NCBI GenBank assembly: GCA_034440615.1
Contig: JAOTOM010002338.1
Location: forward strand, 1 to 64,000
Direction of reading: 5' to 3'
Origin: Ashinkailepas kermadecensis
Taxonomy: Eukaryota > Arthropoda > Thecostraca > Neolepadidae
Length of the DNA: 64,000 bases
Within the stretch, counting starts at the first letter, position 1. Every line of letters begins with the position of its first letter. Below the pieces are notes generated by a model that ran no database searches, was not told where the DNA came from, and was given only the letters and a program-made list of their open reading frames with translations. A program made the translations under genes and the position numbers. Positions 60,601 to 64,000 of this stretch are shown here, one piece after another.

Positions 60601-61744
60601 GCCAGCCTTGAAAAACAGTCACATTATTAGTTTTACAATAGTAGAACACTACACAGTGAGCCCATTTTTAATCCACTTATGTTGCTGGTGTGCAAGATAT
60701 AACATCATCAGTGTGGCCTAAGTAATCATGTTCACTAAGTGCATGCATTGGTTTTGATCCATAGCATACCAGAATGTTTCAAAGACCATCTTATCTCCGC
60801 CAAAACTTCTCAATGCGATTTCCCAGGCTGAAACTTGACTTTGGACCAGACAAACCCAGTCGAGGCTGACCATACCCAACGTGACAAGAAATGATTCAGT
60901 TCAAACTGAAACAAGTTACAACCCATAATAAGGAGCTCCCAACAATTCAACCAGAGTTGTTTTTAGTGCAAAAAAATACAATAAGAGGAATTTCAGTCGT
61001 TATATTTATAGTCACTCATTGACGAAGTGTGTCTCCTAAGATTATGAGCTATGAGAGAAAACAAAAAATAGTGACATAGCATGGTATTCAGGAAAATAAT
61101 GCGAGGAGTTAGAAAAAAACAGCCAAAGGGATACTGACCGTGTCATTTCCCATGTAGCACAAGATACCAAACAGCAACGAGCCCTGGACTACAGAGGATC
61201 AGCCATACCTGAACCATTGTCCTGTATTTGCAGAGCTTTAAGGCCTCCATCCTTCACGGTGACGATAATATTCGTCGACTTCGCATCTAGACTGAACAAC
61301 AAACAGACTGTGAGCCAAGCTGCGATTATTGACGTAAACATGCACTTACATATTCAGACATAACACATCATCTGAGATAAAATATCACGCGATACGTGGT
61401 CCACAAATACGCAATTACGACGGATGGCATTGTGACAGTTGAGCGGTGAAGCGCGTCGTCAGTCGGTAAGAGCTGTGATGGCGGTGGATGAGGCAGCGCG
61501 AGACGAAGCAGTGAACGGTCGGTTGGCGACGGAATGGGTGTCACGGTGCAACGAGGAATGATACGACACCGGACCAGGATGGCGGCGAGGGAGCGCAGAC
61601 ATGACGGTCCATCGAGCACGGCAGGATGTCTTGCCTGTTCTCCAGCAGCTCCTTAAGGGCGTTGGCGGGCCGCTGGACCACCTCCCCGGCGGCGATCCTG
61701 TTCACAACCGATTCATCCAGACTTCGGATCACGGCGGCGCACAT
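45324..61744 (-). CDS. MLH1, MutL-family DNA mismatch-repair protein (whole gene span)
   Basis: Twelve exons on the minus strand join in phase into 655 residues, against 756 in human. Most of the loss is in the central linker. The N terminus is a GHKL ATPase: ELLENSLDAKST holds the Mg-binding Glu/Asn block, DNGSGI is motif II and [12 protein letters not shown] is motif III, followed by [15 protein letters not shown] transducer domain ends DVNVHPTK. The C terminus dimerises with PMS2-type partners and ends in FERC, the invariant MLH1 tail that completes the partner's endonuclease site. Role by family: ATP-driven MutL-alpha heterodimer acting after MutS in the nucleus, also in meiotic crossover. 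No frameshift or stop is seen, so the gene looks intact. Confidence 0.97.
45692..45860 (+). mobile_element. SINE family 3, tRNA-derived
   Basis: The head has an A box (TAGCTCAGTCGGTAGAG) and B box (AGTTCGAATCC) of lysine-tRNA type. The body has GCGAGAGGTTGGCGATGCTA and TATGACC, closely like the body of SINE family 1. Flanked by AGAGC(G/A)GTACAG (45,680-45,691 and 45,861-45,872, one mismatch). It lies in the last MLH1 intron, about 70 bp before the exon 12 acceptor and antisense to MLH1. A true tRNA gene is excluded by the poor acceptor stem and long body. Confidence 0.82.
45929..46088 (-). mobile_element. SINE family 1, copy in MLH1 last intron
   Basis: Reads on the minus strand with the same boxes and CCAATAACCAACC end as the copy at 21,302. 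The perfect 14-bp target duplication CAAAGTAGGTAATT is at 45,915-45,928 and 46,089-46,102. Sense orientation relative to MLH1. Confidence 0.93.
46116..46172 (-). mobile_element. 57-bp LINE 3'-tail-only insertion
   Basis: On the minus strand TGGGCGCTATATGACC, a loop, then GCGCCCTTTAAACCC and AAGTAACTAACTAA. Flanked by AAAGACTGCTTG at 46,104-46,115 and 46,173-46,184. Hairpin plus tail only, as at 20,652 and 21,252, but with a CTAA rather than TCAA tail repeat. Confidence 0.85.
46579..46718 (-). mobile_element. SINE family 2, 5'-truncated copy
   Basis: Matches the 3' 140 bp of the copy at 61,792. The B box (GGGTTCGAC) is kept and the A box is missing. Flanked by a perfect 16-bp duplication GAAAAAGTACCAATGC (46,563-46,578 and 46,719-46,734). 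It ends in (AAAC)n-type repeats at its 3' end. Confidence 0.9.
46850..47060. repeat. Degenerate CTTTGAGG/AAGCCTTT repeats
   Basis: Loosely repeated CTCTTGAGGTC, CTTTAAGG, CTTTGAAG and CTTTGAGGC phrases at about 20-35-nt spacing within the last MLH1 intron. Weakly conserved. Confidence 0.45.
47427..47685 (-). repeat. Donor-site minisatellite of MLH1 exon 11
   Basis: Immediately after exon 11 the intron opens into about six 44-nt units starting GTGGGTACACGACGGC and ending CCCACCCAGCTGG. Each unit boundary recreates CTGG|GTGGGT, the real donor. The unit furthest from the exon is decayed (CTGG|ATAGAT). Spacing drifts by one or two bases between units. Confidence 0.93.
47686..47884 (-). CDS. MLH1 exon 11
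   Basis: 65-66 codons plus one base, encoding [19 protein letters not shown], then [15 protein letters not shown] and LLSLPILL, part of the C-terminal dimerisation domain. Donor CTGG|GTGGGT. The acceptor is a tandem CAGGAG, so the exon may start at 47,884 (adding a Glu) or 47,881. The latter matches the human length exactly. Confidence 0.95.
47881..48440 (-). repeat. Acceptor-site minisatellite of MLH1 exon 11
   Basis: About fourteen units of about 40 nt. On the minus strand each contains GTCAGCTGGCGCC, then CTGTCCCC(A/T)GGAGA. The exon 11 acceptor CTGTCCCCAG|GAGA is itself the final unit. The first four units next to the exon (starts 47,881, 47,921, 47,961 and 48,001) are exactly 40 nt apart. 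Further units are more diverged. In most near copies CAG has become CTG, which weakens the decoy acceptors. Confidence 0.92.
48441..48793. other. MLH1 intron 10, unique stretch
   Basis: About 350 bp of AT-rich unique sequence between the acceptor minisatellite and a SINE. Nothing recognised. Confidence 0.5.
48807..48968 (-). mobile_element. SINE family 1, copy in MLH1 intron 10
   Basis: Same boxes and body as the copy at 21,302, on the minus strand. The perfect 13-bp target duplication AGCATGCAGTCGT is at 48,794-48,806 and 48,969-48,981. Confidence 0.93.
48982..49404. other. MLH1 intron 10, unique stretch next to exon 10
   Basis: About 420 bp with no recognised feature. It contains the 5' part of the intron following the exon 10 donor. 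Confidence 0.5.
49405..49642 (-). CDS. MLH1 exon 10
   Basis: Acceptor CTCCCCAG, donor GAG|GTGAGC, one base plus 79 codons. It encodes [16 protein letters not shown], then [40 protein letters not shown] and ends GLLQLE. It begins the C-terminal domain. Confidence 0.96.
49663..50180. repeat. 27-nt minisatellite, about 17 units
   Basis: Unit GTCAGTTACAGGCCACCCAC followed by TGTCGGG, almost perfectly conserved apart from the first two and a few single changes. It lies in MLH1 intron 9 close to the exon 10 acceptor but does not include it. 27 is a multiple of three, so all frames stay open. It is continuous repeat without spacers, hence not CRISPR-like. Confidence 0.97.
50181..50200 (+). mobile_element. 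Possible minimal LINE-tail remnant
   Basis: GCCTAAACCCAAATAACTAA resembles the last bases of the LINE tail. No clear target duplication is visible and the hairpin is absent. Confidence 0.3.
50218..50659 (-). repeat. Donor-site minisatellite of MLH1 exon 9
   Basis: About thirteen units directly after the exon 9 donor. Short units are about 34 nt (GTGGGTGTGGTGTACCGGCA then CCGGGCCACGGCAG). Longer ones contain GCCGGCGTCGTCAGTCTACG then GCAG, a copy of the exon 9 3' end. Every unit ends in GGCAG|GTGGGTGTG, identical to the true donor. Confidence 0.95.
50660..50865 (-). CDS. MLH1 exon 9 (linker)
   Basis: Acceptor GCTGTCGCAG, donor GGCAG|GTGGGT, 68 codons plus two bases. It opens TLLPG, has an Ala/Pro-rich linker and the conserved [14 protein letters not shown] motif that human MLH1 also has in its linker. 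GC-rich and low-complexity, as expected for a flexible linker. Confidence 0.93.
50866..52590. other. MLH1 intron 8, unique part
   Basis: About 1.7 kb. Its open frames on both strands have no recognisable domain. No mobile element is recognised. Confidence 0.5.
52595..52810. repeat. 30-nt GAGGTCAGACATCCAGCTGA repeat
   Basis: About six units of CCAGCTGACC, CTGACAGTCGAGGTCAGACA, alternating 28-31 nt in length. It abuts the exon 8 donor minisatellite and lies in MLH1 intron 8. Confidence 0.85.
52860..53564 (-). repeat. Donor-site minisatellite of MLH1 exon 8
   Basis: About ten units of 58-75 nt. On the minus strand each carries GCCGCCCGNACCTTCTACAC or close, then ACAG|GTGGGC, then a GTGGC/GTAGCGGT...CGTCGAGGCTGG spacer. 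The repeated exon part encodes the last residues of exon 8 (AARTFYTQ). The unit next to the exon keeps ACACAG|GTGGGC, and distal ones read ACAGACAG. Confidence 0.95.
53565..53663 (-). CDS. MLH1 exon 8
   Basis: Acceptor TGACCTCAG, donor CAG|GTGGGC, 33 codons, phase 0. It encodes [20 protein letters not shown] and ends AARTFYTQ, the end of the transducer domain. Confidence 0.96.
54008..54206. repeat. 111-bp tandem duplication
   Basis: AATTTCTTGGTTCTAGTACA through TCTGAGTATACCGAAAG occurs twice (from about 54,008 and 54,119) with no visible differences over almost 90 bp. It is a recent duplication in MLH1 intron 7. Confidence 0.93.
54540..54900. repeat. 68-nt degenerate minisatellite
   Basis: Units with TTCTCAGT(C/G)ATTTCTGTCC, GAGTTATCAGTACGGTCGCC and TCGATGGGTCACTGCCCTG recur about every 66-70 nt, four clear units. 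It lies in MLH1 intron 7 just past the exon 7 donor but does not contain that donor. Confidence 0.8.
54943..55070 (-). CDS. MLH1 exon 7
   Basis: Acceptor CGCCCGACAG, two bases plus 42 codons. It encodes [20 protein letters not shown] and [10 protein letters not shown]. The donor appears to be CAG|GCTAGT, a GC donor. That join gives [14 protein letters not shown], colinear with human, whereas the nearest GT shifts the frame. Confidence 0.93.
55282..55606 (-). mobile_element. Dispersed about 350-bp element, copy B
   Basis: On the minus strand shares GGATAGTGATA, CACAATTCCAGGT, GCAATATCAGTTTAT, TTTCGACATCCTGCTGTACT, CGTTTCGACATCTCACACC and TTTTAACACTG with copy A at 31,835. It lies in MLH1 intron 6. 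Confidence 0.68.
55607..56280. other. MLH1 intron 6, unique stretch
   Basis: About 670 bp of AT-rich unique sequence. Nothing recognised. Confidence 0.5.
56302..56482. repeat. 36-nt minisatellite, five units
   Basis: Unit CAGACCCATACACGCAACGG then CATGGTCATGACAAAA. Later units change ACACGC to ACATGC or TCACGC and GGTC to GGCC. In MLH1 intron 6, about 110 bp past the exon 6 donor. Confidence 0.92.
56590..56723 (-). CDS. MLH1 exon 6
   Basis: Acceptor TCTTGTCAG, donor ACCG|GTGGGT, one base plus 44 codons plus one. It encodes [20 protein letters not shown], then [17 protein letters not shown], the transducer-domain region with the conserved FINHRLVES. Confidence 0.96.
57214..57591 (-). repeat. 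123-bp tandem array carrying the MLH1 exon 5 donor
   Basis: Three further copies of the exon 5 3' end (ACAACATCCGCACCGTGTTC to GTGGCCAA|GTGGGTGATC) lie downstream, starting at 57,587, 57,464, 57,341 and 57,218 by the anchor CCCACTTGG: exactly 123 bp apart. The rest of each unit is about 1.5 units of the 51-nt minisatellite found in the loqs intron. 123 is a multiple of three and the frame is open, so use of a distal donor would add 41, 82 or 123 residues in frame. Confidence 0.97.
57592..57731 (-). CDS. MLH1 exon 5
   Basis: Acceptor TCTGCCCAG, donor CCAA|GTGGGT, 46 codons plus two bases. It encodes [20 protein letters not shown] and ends [14 protein letters not shown]. With this donor the junction reads VAK-ELLEL, aligning with human VSRELIEI. 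A donor two bases later would break the frame. Confidence 0.95.
58086..58242 (-). CDS. MLH1 exon 4
   Basis: Acceptor TGTCGGCAG, donor GTG|GTGAGT, one base plus 52 codons. It encodes ARYTDGG, then [20 protein letters not shown], ATPase motif IV and the lid region. Confidence 0.96.
58243..60138. other. MLH1 intron 3
   Basis: 1.9 kb of mostly unique AT-rich DNA. A direct duplication CGCCCGCCACCGACAATCCT is found near 58,927 and 58,961. No mobile element or other gene is recognised. Confidence 0.55.
60139..60319 (-). CDS. MLH1 exon 3
   Basis: Acceptor GGTCGACAG, donor ACAA|GTGAGT, 59 codons plus two bases each side. It encodes [22 protein letters not shown] and [18 protein letters not shown], with GHKL motif III and the flexible ATP lid. 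Confidence 0.97.
60335..60590. repeat. Degenerate CAGACC/CAGATC repeats
   Basis: CATCAGACC, GATCAGACC, CTCAGACC and similar phrases recur at about 10-25-nt spacing in MLH1 intron 2. Loose and low-confidence as a true tandem repeat. Confidence 0.55.
60591..61208. other. MLH1 intron 2, remainder
   Basis: About 620 bp of AT-rich unique sequence. Nothing recognised. Confidence 0.5.
61209..61291 (-). CDS. MLH1 exon 2
   Basis: Acceptor TTGTTCAG, donor TCAG|GTATGG, 83 nt. It encodes [16 protein letters not shown], then LQIQDNGS, with the conserved Asp of GHKL motif II (DNGSG, completed by the next exon). Confidence 0.96.
61292..61634. other. MLH1 intron 1
   Basis: 343 bp, unique sequence. Starts with GCAAGA on the minus strand, so it looks like a GC-AG intron. 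Confidence 0.7.
61635..61744 (-). CDS. MLH1 exon 1
   Basis: ATG at 61,744 on the minus strand gives [20 protein letters not shown] and [16 protein letters not shown], 36 codons plus two bases. The start is chosen because human MLH1 begins only four residues earlier relative to the VIR block. Just upstream, TCTCCACAG resembles an acceptor, so a 5' UTR intron is possible. The donor appears to be ACAG|GCAAGA. Confidence 0.95.
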
Positions 61745-61791
61745 CTCGGCAGGGCCACTGTGGAGACACAAGAATACACATAGCAGGCGAT

Positions 61792-61973
61792 TGTTTGTTT
61801 GTTTATTGGGTTGTTCACGATGCCCTTCATGCACATTCTCGGCTAATGGCGCCGTCCACACTGTTCGCCGGTGGGCCGCGGGATTGGGAACTGTCCCAAA
61901 TGGTGCAAGTGTTGAACCCAGGATCTTTGATACCCAGAGCTCAACACCTTTACCACTCGGTCATCCCCGCCCC
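61792..61973 (-). mobile_element. SINE family 2, full-length, next to the MLH1 start
   Basis: On the minus strand the head has an A-box-like TGACCGAGTGGTAAAGG and B box GGGTTCAAC, of leucine/serine-tRNA type. The body contains CCCAATCCCGCGGCCCA and GGCGCCATTAGCCG, and the 3' end is CAATAAACAAACAAACAA. The 11-bp duplication TAGCAGGCGAT is at 61,781-61,791 and 61,974-61,984. It lies about 47 bp upstream of the MLH1 start codon, in the same orientation. Confidence 0.9.
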
Positions 61974-61984
61974 TAGCAGGCGAT

Positions 61985-63684
61985 GTATGACGTTCAGTCA
62001 GGGAGGGACAATCAAACAATGGAATAGATTAAATGTTGTGATGCTGTGATTTTTCACCATTCAAAAAGGTCAGCAGTGCATTTGATATCTAAGAAAGTAT
62101 CAAGTAGTTGCTTGTACTTGTCAGGTTAGTGTCTGTTAGTGGGTTAGGAAAAAATATGGAGTGCCATTTGCCAACCCACTGATCAGAAGCAAAGCATGGG
62201 TTGGCATTTATTATTTGATAATGAGCAAATAGCAGATGGATCTGGATGCATGCTCAGGTGTGCTATGATGCTTGTTGAGGATTACATGGATGCACAGCTG
62301 TAATGAGATGACAAATTCAGTTTAGCCCTCTGACATGCTTTTATCATGAGAGACCAATATTATGGAAAATTTGCTGAATTCAGAATACAATGGGCTTCTT
62401 CATTGTTCTGAAATCCACTGCCAGGTCCACCTGTTACTAGGACAATGTATCATTTATAAGCATTATCTAAGAAATCTACCACCATCAACCCTGCCCATTC
62501 ACTGCAATTTCATACAGCAAGTATGTGCCTAACTTCTTTTTTTTCATTGGAACTCAAGCATGCATACATCCAGGTATAGCATCCAAGTTCATTTTTGGTT
62601 AAGCATTAGAGACAATGGAGTTATCCTGCTTTGCTATCAAAGATACATAACAAAATGCAATTAGGTAAACACAAATTGCATGCAATGAAATAATCACAGT
62701 TGCATTCTAGCCAATGGCCAATAGAACAAAAAAGACACCTGAAGCTTAAAGAAATGAATAGCACAGATTAGCAAACACGTACAAGTGATAGAGTGCCAGG
62801 TAGTGACTCAAGTAATGAAAATAGGGGATGAAAATATATGGACATTTGTGTTTTAAGGTGCTTTATGAATTCCTAGAATCTTGTCTTTGAATGCGATGTT
62901 GATGAACATGATTAAAACAATGTGACTACTCATTTCCTCTGCAAATCCTTACTTCTCAGTTGAAAAGCAAAGGAACACCAAAAAGAGACTTGGCGTTGGG
63001 AATATAACATACAAATAATGTTCAATTTGTATGTTTTAAACATATAATATAACCTAACCCAACATAGCATATTCCAAGGATGTTATTCTTCATTCTCCAT
63101 TTTGGGAACAAAAAGTACCAAAAATAGCAAAAGTAGACAAAATTGTTTTCTCAACATTTTCCAAATGAGAAACCTCACCTAACCCAAATCTAACCTAACC
63201 AGCACTTAAAAACAATTTCCAAGAAAAAAAACTTCCAGCTTCAAAAGTCTAACATAGCCTAGGTAAGTATATAGAAACCTCCATGCCAATTTTTGGTAAA
63301 TATTCTTTTCCTAGTGCTTACTGATGTGATTTGAATGAATTTGATATTCATTTCATTGAGAAGTAAGAACTTCTTAAGATATAAGTAATTCAGACTAACA
63401 TACTTGTATCTCAACTAAGTAGTCATTTCGCCATGAAAAGAACATTGAATTCATTCAAACACTAGAGAAAACATATTTTTGACCATACAGATGCATGCTG
63501 CTCACTCTCTCTCTCTCTCCCTCGCTCCTCCTCAACAAAATATAGGAAATGTGTGAGGGAAGGGGGTAGCTAGGGTAATATATAATGAAGAATACTGCAA
63601 AATAAAATAAAATAAAATAACTGAACCTATCCCAACCAATGATATTTCCTCACCTAAAAGCTACAAATACTGAGTTGCCTAAAA
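61985..63684. other. AT-rich DNA upstream of MLH1
   Basis: 1.7 kb without a recognised gene. Several CCTAACC-type motifs at 63,050-63,260, a CTCTCTCT tract near 63,507-63,520 and AAAATA repeats near 63,600-63,620. The MLH1 promoter should be at the left edge, but no core element can be singled out. Confidence 0.5.
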
Positions 63685-63694
63685 CCTACAGATG

Positions 63695-63855
63695 CTTGGT
63701 TGGTTATTGGTTTTACGACACGTCGACCATTGAGTCATATAGCGTCGCCCATCTCTCACGCCGATTGGTCGCGGGCAGAGCAGCGACAGGTGAGATTCAA
63801 ACCCACAATCTTTTGATTGTGAGACGAGCATCTTACCCCTAGACCACTCGTCCCC
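63695..63855 (-). mobile_element. SINE family 1, rightmost copy
   Basis: Same head and body as the copy at 21,302, on the minus strand. The 10-bp duplication CCTACAGATG is at 63,685-63,694 and 63,856-63,865. Confidence 0.93.
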
Positions 63856-64000
63856 CCTACAGATGTTTGATCATCTACAATCAATGTAGGTTATAGGTTA
63901 TCTACTAAGGTTTGATTGTCTAAAACCTACTGGTGTGATTATATACCTCTTTGCTACCTATATACAGTATGTGATTTCCCAAAGAAATGGCGTGATTTCC

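Overview
The window is animal nuclear DNA, most likely from an invertebrate and possibly an arthropod. It has GC-rich coding exons split by introns, AT-rich intergenic DNA, many short scattered AACCTAACC-type motifs, tRNA-derived SINEs, a non-LTR retrotransposon and many minisatellites. No bacterial or organellar features are seen. Species cannot be fixed by eye.

Two cellular genes are recognised and they converge. On the + strand, seven exons between 24,373 and 36,363 encode a Loquacious/TARBP2-type protein with three double-stranded-RNA-binding domains (Dicer partner in small-RNA production); its N-terminal exon is not found. On the - strand, twelve exons from 61,744 down to 45,324 encode a 655-residue MLH1, the MutL-family mismatch-repair ATPase. 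All exons join in phase.

Layout: 1-13.2 kb is repeat DNA, with a degenerate satellite-like field and a 7.2 kb inverted repeat (arms about 1.64 kb) whose arms carry a decayed reverse-transcriptase fragment and an 18-bp-armed palindrome. 13.2-24.3 kb holds a 177-bp satellite, hairpins, a nested SINE-in-LINE-tail insertion and no recognisable gene. 24.4-38.1 kb is loqs with a long GC-rich 3' UTR. 38.47-44.88 kb is a near full-length but dead non-LTR element bounded by a 13-bp target duplication. 45.3-61.7 kb is MLH1. 61.7-64 kb holds SINEs and AT-rich DNA.

The most unusual signal is that minisatellites have repeatedly grown out of exon-intron junctions. In loqs (donor at 32,895) and MLH1 (donors of exons 5, 8, 9 and 11, acceptor of exon 11), the repeat unit contains the splice site, usually with the adjoining end of the exon, so the real splice site is the first member of an array of 3 to about 25 near-identical decoys. 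A 51-nt unit forming a 3.6 kb array in a loqs intron recurs inside the MLH1 exon 5 array. Two of eleven MLH1 introns appear to use GC rather than GT donors. Several insertions consist only of the LINE 3' hairpin, with compensatory stem changes.
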